Assembly: GCA_000995965.1 (NCBI GenBank)
Contig: LBYD01000001.1
Span: 124,001 to 188,000, forward strand
Length of the DNA stretch: 64,000 nt
Reading direction: 5' to 3'
Origin: Candidatus Moranbacteria bacterium GW2011_GWC2_40_12
GTDB taxonomy: Bacteria; Patescibacteria; Paceibacteria; Moranbacterales; UBA11712
Made by a program: the position numbers and the translations under genes. Shown in pieces: positions 24,677-33,852 of the stretch (position 1 is its first letter; every line of letters starts with the position of its first letter). Below the pieces are notes generated by a model. That model was not told where the DNA came from, made no database searches, and was given only the letters and a program-made list of their open reading frames with translations.

Positions 24677-25132
24677 TCACCTCCACCCAAATTCGCTATA
24701 AAAAATATTTTTGTTGATGCACCCCAATGCAAATCTTATATATGGAATTGTATTTTCGGGCAGATTACCAAGAGAAAACCAACTTAAATCATCACACTTA
24801 TCTGGTTCCATGTTTTTTGGCTCGCCCTCCCATTTTGTCACTCTTATGAAAATGTCTATCCGTTCCCGCAAGCCGATTTCATTAAACATCTCACAGCGGT
24901 GCATAGCGTGAACAATTTCCATGTCCTCTTTTTTTACAGTTATCCCTGCTTCTTCTCTTGTCTCCCGAATCATGCATTGCTTGAAGGTTTCATTGCCATC
25001 GAGGTGACCGGATACCAATCCATATTTTCCGTCTTGAAATCCGGTGTTGAATCGCCTTAACAGCAGAATTTTACCATTCTTTTCCAAGACCAAATATGAA
25101 GCCGGAACAATCTTGAATCTTCTTCTATTCAT
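24677..25132 (-). CDS. NUDIX hydrolase
   Basis: The NUDIX box is complete: GHLDGNETFKQCMIRETREE with AGI following, and the preceding PASYLVLEKNGKILLLRR strand is normal. ATG 25132 (MNRRRFKIV) gives the usual start of the family; a TTG at 25198 would add 22 residues and overlap the previous gene. The substrate is unknown; a nucleoside-triphosphate or sugar-nucleotide cleaning role fits the neighbouring ITPase-like gene. Confidence 0.88.
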   Translation of the reverse strand: MNRRRFKIVPASYLVLEKNGKILLLRRFNTGFQDGKYGLVSGHLDGNETFKQCMIRETREEAGITVKKEDMEIVHAMHRCEMFNEIGLRERIDIFIRVTKWEGEPKNMEPDKCDDLSWFSLGNLPENTIPYIRFALGCINKNIFYSEFGWR

Positions 25133-25178
25133 AAATTGCTTTCTCACATCATAATTTACCCCCGCCGGAAATACGTAA

Positions 25179-25562
25179 TCAAAAATCCAGTTCGCCAACT
25201 CTCCGCAATCCTTCGAATTTTATCCCGTCGTCCTGGAATACTTCAATAACTTTGTATTTACCCTTTGTCCATATTTCCCCTTTTTCCAAGAAATGTGTCG
25301 CTTCCAGAATTTGGATGCTGGCCCGAGGACGGGAAAGTTTTTCTCCGCCGCGTGTCTCGATCAAGGGGATTCCGCCGCGCAGCCAATAGTTTCGCTGGTC
25401 TTTTTTGAGAAAATCGTATATTTTGCCCGCCTCAAGGGATTCGGGAATGCATTCTTCAATTTTTCGTTTTACTTTCTTGTGCTCCGAGATGTCCCGCAGC
25501 GCCAGATCTTTATGCCCATAGATATAATTTAAACTTGATAATATGCTCGTGAAATACGACAT
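25179..25562 (-). CDS. hypothetical protein, 127 aa, start inside a hairpin
   Basis: I do not recognise the family. The protein is soluble and basic, with helices in the first half and a beta-rich second half (ASIQILEATHFLEKGEIWTK). The ATG at 25562 and an alternative GTG at 25568 both lie inside a 15-base-pair stem-loop that reaches from 25559 to 25590. The gene is placed between a zinc-knuckle protein and a NUDIX hydrolase on the same strand. Confidence 0.6.
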   Translation of the reverse strand: MSYFTSILSSLNYIYGHKDLALRDISEHKKVKRKIEECIPESLEAGKIYDFLKKDQRNYWLRGGIPLIETRGGEKLSRPRASIQILEATHFLEKGEIWTKGKYKVIEVFQDDGIKFEGLRRVGELDF

Positions 25563-25590
25563 TCTCACATTCTCAAGAATGTGAGAATGT
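25559..25590 (-). promoter_or_regulatory. long stem-loop covering a start codon
   Basis: ACATTCTCACATTC (25559-25572) pairs perfectly with GAATGTGAGAATGT (25577-25590); the TCAA between them can add one more pair. The arms also hold an internal CATTCTCA repeat. It covers both possible start codons of the 127-residue protein, so it could occlude translation or be an operator. There is no T-run, which argues against a terminator. Confidence 0.55.
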
Positions 25591-25601
25591 GGCTGTGGGA
25601 G

Positions 25602-26207
25602 TCATATTTTCAAAACTTTCGCTTTCAACTTCAGGGCGCTGTCGGAGACAAACATCAATTTCATTTTGTCCTCCGTGCAAGTCGGGATCAATTCCGAAAT
25701 TGATTTCTGGATGATGTCAAAACATTCACTCAAAACATATTTCGTGTATTCATAATCGAAATCACCAAATTTGTCTCCTTTTTCAATTTGCCATTTGTTG
25801 CAAAATTGGCGGTAGGTTTTTGCGCAAATCGTATTGGAATACCAGAAAAGATCATCCGCGGCCTCCGTATATGCCCAAAGAGGCAATTCTTTGTTTTCAA
25901 TAAGCGAATAAACGGAATCCCTCCATTTGACAACTTCATTGCACAAAGGATATTTTTCCGGCTCGGGCGGCGCTTGAATATCATCAATATTTGTAATATC
26001 AATTCCCATCTTTTCGGCGTCTTTTTTGACGAGATCCAGAGTCTCTTTGAAATGTTTTCCAAGATCATCTAGGGCAAATTTCATTTCGTCGGGATTTTCT
26101 CCCCGCTCGATATTCTTCTCATGATCCTTTTCAATCCGTCCGCAAACGGGGCAGCCTTTTTTTCCGCAGGACTTTCTTTTCCAAAAGCATTCCATCCAGC
26201 CGGGCAT
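25602..26207 (-). CDS. hypothetical protein with Cx6Cx4Cx2C zinc knuckle
   Basis: Close to the N-terminus a C-x6-C-x4-C-x2-C cluster (ECFWKRKSCGKKGCPVC) predicts a zinc knuckle. The remaining 170 residues are helical and acidic, with several Cys and Trp. The start at 26207 is fixed by an AAAGGAG ribosome site eight bases upstream; the frame continues to 26252 only through lysine codons. No known domain is recognised. It is upstream of the hairpin-fronted 127-residue gene. Confidence 0.65.
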   Translation of the reverse strand: MPGWMECFWKRKSCGKKGCPVCGRIEKDHEKNIERGENPDEMKFALDDLGKHFKETLDLVKKDAEKMGIDITNIDDIQAPPEPEKYPLCNEVVKWRDSVYSLIENKELPLWAYTEAADDLFWYSNTICAKTYRQFCNKWQIEKGDKFGDFDYEYTKYVLSECFDIIQKSISELIPTCTEDKMKLMFVSDSALKLKAKVLKI

Positions 26208-26279
26208 TTCAAATTCTCCTTTCCTTTTTGTTTTTTGCTTCTTCATTATCATTTTACTAACATTGCATGTTGGGAAGGT

Positions 26280-26822
26280 CTAGAATATAAGTGGAATCAG
26301 TTTGTGCGGCGTTTTTTTGGTGTAATCTTTCCATTCATCCTTGAAAGATAAGGCTGTTGTTTTCTCTTCTTTTCCGATCTGCTTTACGATTATAACCAGA
26401 AGGATGAGCGAAATAAAAATCAGATAACTGCCGAGCGCCAACTCAAAGCCGATAAAAGCAAGGAGCGTTCCGAGATAGGCTGGGTGCCTGACAGTCCTGT
26501 ATATTCCGCCGGTGACCAAATTTTCGGGCACGCCGGCAGCCGATGCGGGGACATAATTTTGCTTGAGCGTTAGTCTGGCGATACTGGCAAAAATTGCTCC
26601 GGCGAGCGCCACGGCCAGTCCGATGTAGCTCAAAATCGGAGGTGCGTTGAGTTTCAAGGGGTCGAAACCGGCAAGCTGGGAAATGGCGATGGCAAGAATC
26701 AAGAGTTCTCCGACGGCCAGCGGACGGCTGATTTTGTTTTTCGAGGCGCGCTTGAGGACACTAAATCGCCATCGGATTGCGTAGAATATTATTATGGCCG
26801 CAATCAATACCAGTCTAATCAT
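26280..26822 (-). CDS. ICMT/phospholipid-methyltransferase family membrane protein
   Basis: The protein is polytopic (about five helices), 180 aa, with the family signature GIYRTVRHPAYLGTLLAFIG and the EE pair near the C-terminus (GKEEKTTALSF) that bind SAM in isoprenylcysteine carboxyl methyltransferase relatives. In bacteria the substrate of such proteins is usually unknown. It follows the TspO gene after four bases. Confidence 0.85.
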   Translation of the reverse strand: MIRLVLIAAIIIFYAIRWRFSVLKRASKNKISRPLAVGELLILAIAISQLAGFDPLKLNAPPILSYIGLAVALAGAIFASIARLTLKQNYVPASAAGVPENLVTGGIYRTVRHPAYLGTLLAFIGFELALGSYLIFISLILLVIIVKQIGKEEKTTALSFKDEWKDYTKKTPHKLIPLIF

Positions 26823-26826
26823 AAAC

Positions 26827-27225
26827 TTATTTCCAATTCAAATATGTAATCGTCAGCTGGAGAATTGCCGCAAAGATGACCCACAAAAGATACGGGATAT
26901 TCGCCAGCGCGATCCAGCGTACGTGGGGCCAGATGGCAACAAGCGCCCAGATGAGCGTCGCGAGAACAAAGATGATATCGAGAGCGGCTAAGAAATTATT
27001 TTTCAGTCCGAACTGTATAGGAGTGAAAGCGAAATTGAAAATCAGATTGAGAATGAACGGCAAAAGGACGAGAAAGGAAATGCGGCCTTTCCAGAACAAA
27101 TAGCCGGCCGCCCCGAAAGTCACGGCGATGATCGCGTATAAAACCGTCCACACCGGGCCGAAAAGCCAGCTCGGCGGCGCCCAAAAAGGTTTCAGAAGGC
27201 TTTGATACCAGTTTTGCGTGTCCAT
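26827..27225 (-). CDS. TspO/MBR family membrane protein
   Basis: This is a five-helix tryptophan-rich sensory protein, 132 aa. The conserved PPSWLFGPVWTVLYA and the NLIFNFAFTPIQFGLKN segment are present. In other bacteria TspO binds tetrapyrroles and affects stress responses; no tetrapyrrole genes are visible here. It forms a two-gene unit with the ICMT-like gene. Confidence 0.92.
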   Translation of the reverse strand: MDTQNWYQSLLKPFWAPPSWLFGPVWTVLYAIIAVTFGAAGYLFWKGRISFLVLLPFILNLIFNFAFTPIQFGLKNNFLAALDIIFVLATLIWALVAIWPHVRWIALANIPYLLWVIFAAILQLTITYLNWK

Positions 27226-27289
27226 GTTATTCTCATCCTACCGCAAAGCCGCCTTTTTTTCAAGAAAACCGCATTCAGGAGCGGAAATG

Positions 27290-27315
27290 AAAAACCCCGC
27301 TGGGAAAAGTCGGGG
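27290..27315 (-). terminator. intrinsic terminator of the metalloprotease gene
   Basis: On the minus strand CCCCG and CGGGG (27295-27315) form a stem that is followed by TTTTT. It lies 12 bases after the stop of the HExxH gene. Confidence 0.65.
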
Positions 27316-27326
27316 CATGATAGACG

Positions 27327-28448
27327 CTATTTGAGAAGTCTTTTTCGGGAAAATGATTGCTTCTTTGCCGGAGACTGTTTTTTTGGTGCCGCCATCTTTA
27401 TTTTTTTCGCCTCTCTTTGTTTTGTTCTCACGTTCTGATCAGCTACCATCCGCTCGGTTAGAAGGTGTCTTTTGTCTCGCGCCGCCACCGGATCGAAATC
27501 CTTGCCCTTGTCCCGAAGCAGCCATCTCTTGACGAGAGCCTGTTCCTCGGGAGAAGTGATGGAGAAAAATTTCTCAGGCTCGTTCAAATAGGTCTCGCAA
27601 AGGATCGCCCAATACTCACTGATGACGTGGTAATATTCTTTTTTTTGATCTTTGTTCTTTATTTGGCCCACATAGTCTTCAAATCTTTCCCGCCCGACCA
27701 GTCCAGAATTGGGAAAAGCGCTTGTGACATCGCACAAGAAATCAATTCTTTCTTCCGGCGAAAGAAAATTGCTGAAAGTGCCCTGGCACATATGTCCCAA
27801 CTCGTGTCCGAAAAAACGGACGACCGACTGGGCGCGGAGCGCATTGGTGGGCTCTTTTCCTTTTGGAAAGGACCTGACCGGTATTTGAAAAAAAGTAATG
27901 TCATCTTTTGCGTAGCTGGCAACGCCTGCTGCCAGAAATCTTCCGTCTGTCCCATACTGGGCCTGCATATATCGCACTTCATTGACATATGAAATATTGG
28001 CCACGTTTCCATTGATTGTGCCTTTTGGATAGCATCCTTCTTCTTCACTGAAGATCTTGAGAAGGTATTTCGGATCAATTCCCAGTTTTTCAAAACCGTT
28101 GACGCTTGGATGAAAATTGTGATTTTTTCTGGCTTCCCGAGCCTGAAGATCAGCAGCAGCCATGAGATCCAGAGCATCTTTTGAAAAGGCCTCGACCAAA
28201 AAATCAATTTTCTTTTGGGTCTCCCTTCGGAGAAGCGGATTATTTTTCAAGGCATGCTCAATGTAAAATTCCGGGCCGTTTTCGATGCTGCTATTTTTTC
28301 CGAGGAAGCCCTGGTTCGGATTCAGAGTCATGATCCCGACGGCCGCCATGATGCCGGCGCTTTTTTTCAGAAATTTCAAAGCCGGATTGGGCTCATTTCG
28401 CTCGGTGCCCGTGATTTTTTTTCGAAACGATGGGTATTCGATTGACAT
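27327..28448 (-). CDS. putative zinc metalloprotease with HELGH motif
   Basis: The sequence FFGHELGHMCQG (His215, Glu216, His219) is a textbook gluzincin/zincin HExxH helix. About 60 residues later SEYWAILCETYL offers a Glu (278 or 285) as the third ligand. A weak hydrophobic segment near residues 31-44 could be a signal or anchor. The tail is strongly basic (KKQSPAKKQS and KRKRL-type). I do not recognise the wider family; secretion and substrate are unknown. It stands alone between murJ and TspO with its own terminator. Confidence 0.6.
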   Translation of the reverse strand: MSIEYPSFRKKITGTERNEPNPALKFLKKSAGIMAAVGIMTLNPNQGFLGKNSSIENGPEFYIEHALKNNPLLRRETQKKIDFLVEAFSKDALDLMAAADLQAREARKNHNFHPSVNGFEKLGIDPKYLLKIFSEEEGCYPKGTINGNVANISYVNEVRYMQAQYGTDGRFLAAGVASYAKDDITFFQIPVRSFPKGKEPTNALRAQSVVRFFGHELGHMCQGTFSNFLSPEERIDFLCDVTSAFPNSGLVGRERFEDYVGQIKNKDQKKEYYHVISEYWAILCETYLNEPEKFFSITSPEEQALVKRWLLRDKGKDFDPVAARDKRHLLTERMVADQNVRTKQREAKKIKMAAPKKQSPAKKQSFSRKRLLK

Positions 28449-28493
28449 TCGCGATTTTTTGAATAGAGTTTAGAAGAAATATCTCTAACCTGA

Positions 28494-30128
28494 TTACATC
28501 CCGCTGGCTTGGGTCGGGTCATCCGGTATGGACTGGCGCATTCCAAAAAATTTCCCTGAGAGAAGCTTTTTAACAGCCTCGAATTCTTCAAGCCGGAAAA
28601 TAAAAGCCAGGGAGAAAAATATCGTTATACCCACCGCGCCGCTGGCCGAAAGCTGCGAAAAGACGCCCAAAAAGGTGTCAAGATCGATATAAGGGCCGAC
28701 TATGTATTTTGTCAGCTGGGCCGCTCCGCCGGCGACAAGGGAAAACAGGGCGATTTTAGCTATAACGGAAACAATCTTTTTGTCGTCAAGATCGCCCGTT
28801 TTTGATCGGAGGATGAAAAAGAGCAAAAACATATTCACCATGCTTGAAATAGAGAATGCCCAGACCAATCCCAGGATGCCGTACATCCGAGAGAGAAGGA
28901 GCGCCAATGCCAGATTGACAAGCTCGCTAAATATGCCGATCAGAAAAGGTATCTTTGTATTGTGAAGGGCGTAAAACGATCTTGCCAGAAGCGGCACAAG
29001 GCATTGGGCGAAAAGACTCACGGCAAAAATTCCCAGTGCCTGGAACGTAAGCGTTGTGTCCTCCCAGTCAAATTTCCCGCTTCCAAGAACTACCCTCACG
29101 ATTTGGGCCCGAAAGACAAGCATGAAGATGCTTGCCGGAATCACGAAAAAAAGAATTTGTCGGAAAGTTTGAGAAAAGGAAACGATAAAATTCTCTATTT
29201 CTTCCTTGGCTGAAAAATAAGAAAGGGTTGGAAAAACAGCCAAGGCAAAAGGAATAGCGAAAACACCTAGCGGAAAACTTTGAAGATTGTTGGCCAGATT
29301 GAATATTGTCAGGCTTCCGGCGGATAAGGTTGATGCGATAATCGTCACGACGAGAAGATTGACTTGCGTGACGGCCAGACCCATAGTCCGGGGAATCATC
29401 AGCGTCAAAACTTTTCGCAAGTGTCCGTCGCTGAAGCTCAGCGCGGGAGAAAACTGAAAGCCGCTGAATTTGACAGCCGGATATTGGATAAGCATATGGA
29501 AAAAAGCTCCTCCGGCTACCCCCCAGGCGAGACCGGATATCCCGAAAGAAGGGACAAGAAAGACCGCTCCCAGGATTATTCCCAGATTATAAACGAGCGG
29601 AGCAAGAGAATAAACGAGAAATCTCTTGAAAGAATTGAGGATTCCCCCGAAAATACCGCTTATGCCGAGAAATATCGGGCTCAAAAACATTATTCTTGTC
29701 AAGGTTATTACTTCGCCCAGCTTTTCCCCTGAAAATCCGGGTGTAATAAATTTCATGAAAAATGGCGTGAAAATTGCAAAGGCGCCGCAGATCACAAGCA
29801 GAACCAGAACCGCCATTGCGAGAAGGCTGTTGGCGAGCCTCCAGGCTTCTTCTTTCTTTTCGTGGGCCAGGAGGCTTGTGAATACGGGAATAAAAGCGGC
29901 GCTCAAAGCTCCGAGGATGAGCAGGTTATAGATAAGGTCAGGGACGCGAAAAGCGGAATAATAGACGTCGAGCGTGTCCCCGGCTCCGAATTTTGCCGCC
30001 AAAATCCTGTCTCGGACAAGCCCCAAGGCCCGACTCAAGATTCCGGCTGTGGCAATGATCAAAGCCGCTGAATTGATTGAATCCGACGGGCGTGAGTTTT
30101 TCAATTTGTCAGCAATTTTTCGTATCAT
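28494..30128 (-). CDS. murJ: lipid II flippase MurJ
   Basis: The protein has 544 residues and 13-14 membrane helices. The N-terminal ATAGILSRALGLVRDRILAA and the RVPDLIYNLL and GALSAAFIPVF segments are the conserved first helices of MurJ/MviN. It moves lipid II to the outer face of the membrane for wall synthesis, consistent with mraY and the carboxypeptidase elsewhere in the window. Its start overlaps the DUF4012 stop by ATGA, so it is the last gene of the glycan operon. Confidence 0.93.
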   Translation of the reverse strand: MIRKIADKLKNSRPSDSINSAALIIATAGILSRALGLVRDRILAAKFGAGDTLDVYYSAFRVPDLIYNLLILGALSAAFIPVFTSLLAHEKKEEAWRLANSLLAMAVLVLLVICGAFAIFTPFFMKFITPGFSGEKLGEVITLTRIMFLSPIFLGISGIFGGILNSFKRFLVYSLAPLVYNLGIILGAVFLVPSFGISGLAWGVAGGAFFHMLIQYPAVKFSGFQFSPALSFSDGHLRKVLTLMIPRTMGLAVTQVNLLVVTIIASTLSAGSLTIFNLANNLQSFPLGVFAIPFALAVFPTLSYFSAKEEIENFIVSFSQTFRQILFFVIPASIFMLVFRAQIVRVVLGSGKFDWEDTTLTFQALGIFAVSLFAQCLVPLLARSFYALHNTKIPFLIGIFSELVNLALALLLSRMYGILGLVWAFSISSMVNMFLLFFILRSKTGDLDDKKIVSVIAKIALFSLVAGGAAQLTKYIVGPYIDLDTFLGVFSQLSASGAVGITIFFSLAFIFRLEEFEAVKKLLSGKFFGMRQSIPDDPTQASGM

Positions 30129-32695
30129 TGTCCTTTTTCAGCGGCAAAGCCAATAAATTTATCCGTTTCCAGTTTTGTTTTCAGGGTCACCTCATTGCCG
30201 CCAACTTCCGAAAGATCCGGATATTTCCAAATCACCTTATAGCTGCTTGGAAATCGGACGCTGGAAAATAAACTGCTTCCGACACTGCCGGATTGCTTTT
30301 GATAGAGGATTGAGAACGATTCAGCGGGATGATGAAGGTCGTCAAAAAAAAGTTTGAATGGCAACTGGTATTTATATTTGAGCGTCACTGTTTCTCCCGG
30401 GCTCACATAGACCCAATTGGCAAAAACTGTTTTTCCGTCTTCCGTATAGATTCTCGTCCCGGAGGCCTCGTCTATTGTTGTTGCTTCTTCGATTTGACTG
30501 ACTTGGGGGTCTTTTTTGAACTGAAGGGATTGGTAGTCAAGCGGAGGGCTGACAAATTCCCTGGTTTGTCCGCTGGCTTCAAGGAGTTTCGATCCTTTTG
30601 GGACATAAACGCGCACATAGTTTCCGTTTACCCTATTCCACCAGTCATACTTTTCGTTTCCTCCGTTGTGTTTTCGGGTGACCGTCACTTCATCGACAAT
30701 GTTGCCGTCCGCCCCAATTTGGGCGTTGTGTTCAATGGTTTCATCAATCACACCGTCGGTTTTGTAGCCGTTTATATTGGAATTGATGACGCTTAAATAA
30801 TCTTTGCTTGCGCTCAGCATTTCTCCGGACCATCCCTGTCCGGAAATCATTTTTTGGATATTATAATTTTTTGAATAAACCAGAATGTGTTTTTCCTTGA
30901 GAGCGGAACCAACAATATCGAGAGCCATTAACATCATTTTCGGATTTTTTGTGCTCAGCAATTCATTCAGAATTTTTGGGGTGAGGTCGGCGATAAATTT
31001 CTTTGGCTGGTTTTGCTCTTTGTCATAGTCGACCTCCACCTCATATTGAGCAATCTCTCTGAAATTATCTTTGTCTACGGTAGCGCCGTATTCAGGCATG
31101 TCGATTGGTCCGGTGATGGATAGCATTTTTTCGATCACGTTGGGGGACATGGCAATCACTCCGTCCACTGTCGGCCCGCCCGTTTTTTCATAAAACCAGG
31201 CGACTTTTTCAGCCGAGGTCGGAAAATTCGGAAACCAATTTGCATCGTGCATTGTCCAGACGGCACTCATTTTTTGGATGGGTTCAGGCGGAATAATCTT
31301 GGCCGTCAGCTGCCCGTCCGGGTTATAAATATCATCAACAAATAGTTTTTTGATTCTTCCGTCGGACATGTCAAGAATGCCGTAGCTTCCGATGAATCCG
31401 CCGGTAGCCCTCATTTCCTGGTTATTTTGAAACAAAAAGAGAAATTTTCGGGGGCCGTTGTATCCAAGGACGTCCAGGATAATATTTGAATTGTCAGAAA
31501 AAGAATCAAGACTGGAAACGACAAGGGGCAATTTCTTCTTCAGGCTGGAAAATTGCGGCTGAATTTCCGGAGGAAGATCCTCAAAATTGGTTTTTTGTAT
31601 GTCTTCGTTGGCCGCTTTGAGCTTTTCGGCGGTGTCCCGAACTCCCTCGCGCAGGTTTAAAAATAATTCCGCCAGCGAAAAATTCATTTCCGCTTCCAGG
31701 GGATTTTCAATTTTTGCAAGAGGTTTCATGGAATTGACCATAATTTTCCCGGCAAGCGAAATATTTTCTCCGGCACTCAAGAGGTAGTTGGCGGTCGCAA
31801 TTTTTGAAACTCCCGGGATGAATCTCAATATTTCGCTGAAATCGCCCCCAATTTTCGAAACTTCATCGTTGGCACTTTTCAAAATTTCATATGACTGTTC
31901 GAAATTTGATGAAGCTTTTTCAAATTGGCCGGACGATAGATTGCTTTGAGCTTCAGCAATCACCCCCATGACATTATCGCCCGAACCGGATAAGAGTTTT
32001 TTCACCTCAATTCCCCTCTGGATAAAAGCGAAGGCGGGAAGGATCAGTGAAAACAAAAAAATTGCGGCGATAAAAGAAAACGAGGATGAAAAACGGATTT
32101 GCAGAGAATCATATTTTGGAAAAAAATCCGCCAGCCTGGATTTTGAATTCCTGTTCCGGCGCTTTTTCTTCTTTTTGTTTTGTCCGCTTTCAAGAGATAC
32201 AAGTATTTTTTCAGTGGATTTCGAAATATCAGAATCGGAAAATATGACGCACTTTTCAAATTCAGCCTTTTTCTCCTGGATTTCATTTTCAAAAAATCCG
32301 CCGGGATCACGCTCGACGCATTCATCTGAAATTTCCCTTCGTTCCGCTTTTTTATCAAATAAAACCGTCGCGGTATAGATTTTGGAGACGGACAGAATTT
32401 CATTCGGAACTCTTTTTCCCAGATGGATGATATTAGCCCGGCGCGTTTCCGGTTTTTCAAGAGGACGCTTTTTATCCGGCCCTATTTTTGAGGAAGGACG
32501 AACAGCGTGCCATGGACTGGCGGGTTTTCTGATATCGCCCATTTTTTGAAACGAAACATTCTTTTTCGGCAAATATTTTTTTTCCACCCTCACAATCCTG
32601 TCAAATCCTCCAATTTTTTCCATATCCAAAGAACCGTCCGTTTTTACGGGCTTTACGTCATAAAGCTTCTTTAATATCCGTTTCTGTTTTTGCAT
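30125..32695 (-). CDS. DUF4012 domain membrane protein
   Basis: This is a large protein of 856 aa. The first 195 residues are cytoplasmic and lysine-rich, a KKKKRRNRNSK cluster precedes one membrane helix (about 205-225), and the extracellular part contains the DUF4012 core with MRATGGFIGSYG and the SGPIDMPE-like SITGPIDMPEYG segment. DUF4012 proteins are found next to polysaccharide genes and are thought to act in envelope glycan attachment, resembling the LytR-CpsA-Psr idea, without proof. It is coupled to murJ and to the glycosyltransferase upstream (one base). Confidence 0.88.
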   Translation of the reverse strand: MQKQKRILKKLYDVKPVKTDGSLDMEKIGGFDRIVRVEKKYLPKKNVSFQKMGDIRKPASPWHAVRPSSKIGPDKKRPLEKPETRRANIIHLGKRVPNEILSVSKIYTATVLFDKKAERREISDECVERDPGGFFENEIQEKKAEFEKCVIFSDSDISKSTEKILVSLESGQNKKKKKRRNRNSKSRLADFFPKYDSLQIRFSSSFSFIAAIFLFSLILPAFAFIQRGIEVKKLLSGSGDNVMGVIAEAQSNLSSGQFEKASSNFEQSYEILKSANDEVSKIGGDFSEILRFIPGVSKIATANYLLSAGENISLAGKIMVNSMKPLAKIENPLEAEMNFSLAELFLNLREGVRDTAEKLKAANEDIQKTNFEDLPPEIQPQFSSLKKKLPLVVSSLDSFSDNSNIILDVLGYNGPRKFLFLFQNNQEMRATGGFIGSYGILDMSDGRIKKLFVDDIYNPDGQLTAKIIPPEPIQKMSAVWTMHDANWFPNFPTSAEKVAWFYEKTGGPTVDGVIAMSPNVIEKMLSITGPIDMPEYGATVDKDNFREIAQYEVEVDYDKEQNQPKKFIADLTPKILNELLSTKNPKMMLMALDIVGSALKEKHILVYSKNYNIQKMISGQGWSGEMLSASKDYLSVINSNINGYKTDGVIDETIEHNAQIGADGNIVDEVTVTRKHNGGNEKYDWWNRVNGNYVRVYVPKGSKLLEASGQTREFVSPPLDYQSLQFKKDPQVSQIEEATTIDEASGTRIYTEDGKTVFANWVYVSPGETVTLKYKYQLPFKLFFDDLHHPAESFSILYQKQSGSVGSSLFSSVRFPSSYKVIWKYPDLSEVGGNEVTLKTKLETDKFIGFAAEKGQ

Positions 32696-33829
32696 TTATT
32701 TTTGGTGAAGCCCGCTTTTTGAATAAATTTCCAAAGTTTCGGCTGCCATTTTTTCCCAGCTGAATTTTTTTATCTGCTCCTGACCTTTTTGAATAAGTTT
32801 TTGCCGGAGTTCTCCGTCGGATATGGCCTTTTCGATAGTTTCGGCCATCTCAGACATCGCGCTAGGATCAAAATATACGGCTGCATTGCCCAGAATTTCC
32901 GGAAGGCAGGCGGCATTGGAACTGGCGACAGGAATATTTTCTGCCATGGCTTCAAGGGGCGGGAGGCCGAATCCTTCATAGAGTGAGGGGAAAACATAAA
33001 GCAGGGCTTCGCGATAGACGACGGGCAAATGTTCATCAAGAACATAATCGGCAAATCTAACATTTTTCACAAAATTTTGAGAGACGTATTTCCTTATCTT
33101 TTTATAGAAATAGTCCTCTTTCCCGACAAAAACCATCTGGAGATGGGGATGTTTTTTTGCCATCTCACGAAAAACCAAAACAAGCCTCTCAAGATTTTTA
33201 TGGGGATAGGCGTTCCCCACATATAAGAGGTATGGTTTGATTATACCATATTTTTCAATAATTTTCCCGTTTGACTCAGTGGTTGTTTTTCGGGTTCGGT
33301 CAATGGCTTCATAAGTAACCACGATTTTTTCAGCGGGAATATCAAAATATTTGCATATGTCGGTCTTTGTATATCGCGAAACAGCAATAATAATTTCTGA
33401 TTTAACAATAGCATTTCTGATTACCAGCCGATGGGCGATTTTTTTGAAGAAATAAAAAAAAGGAGACAAAGAAGACGCTCTCTTGGTTGGATAGTGGAAA
33501 AGAATGAGATCATGGATTGTTACTACGAATTTACCCCGGAAAAAATAAGGAACATTGAAATGGGGAAAATGAACAAGGTCAAGCTCAAATTTTTTCAGCA
33601 ATTTTGGAAACTGGAGCTGTTCCCGGAAACCGTACCAAGGAATATCCGCCATGACCTTGATGAAATTCGCGCTTCGAGGCCGGTATTCATGCCAATTTTC
33701 CTTGCGCAAAAAAATATAGTATTGATTGTCCCTGTCAATCCGCTCGAGATTTTCGATGAGTTTTTGGGTATATCGCCCAAGGCCTTTCCCGATTGATCCG
33801 AAAAAGCGGGCATCTATGCCAATCTTCAT
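32696..33829 (-). CDS. GT4-family glycosyltransferase
   Basis: This retaining GT-B transferase begins MKIGIDARFF with the glycine-rich GKGLGRY loop. It carries the C-terminal nucleotide-sugar site EGFGLPPLEAMA and the typical VGNAYPHKN phosphate-loop region. ATG 33829 is chosen; the open frame reaches 33901 but would overlap the upstream gene. It works in the same operon as two related transferases and a Wzz-like protein, so it probably builds a surface polysaccharide. Confidence 0.9.
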   Translation of the reverse strand: MKIGIDARFFGSIGKGLGRYTQKLIENLERIDRDNQYYIFLRKENWHEYRPRSANFIKVMADIPWYGFREQLQFPKLLKKFELDLVHFPHFNVPYFFRGKFVVTIHDLILFHYPTKRASSLSPFFYFFKKIAHRLVIRNAIVKSEIIIAVSRYTKTDICKYFDIPAEKIVVTYEAIDRTRKTTTESNGKIIEKYGIIKPYLLYVGNAYPHKNLERLVLVFREMAKKHPHLQMVFVGKEDYFYKKIRKYVSQNFVKNVRFADYVLDEHLPVVYREALLYVFPSLYEGFGLPPLEAMAENIPVASSNAACLPEILGNAAVYFDPSAMSEMAETIEKAISDGELRQKLIQKGQEQIKKFSWEKMAAETLEIYSKSGLHQK

Positions 33830-33852
33830 AAAAATGATTTTGAAATGTGGGG

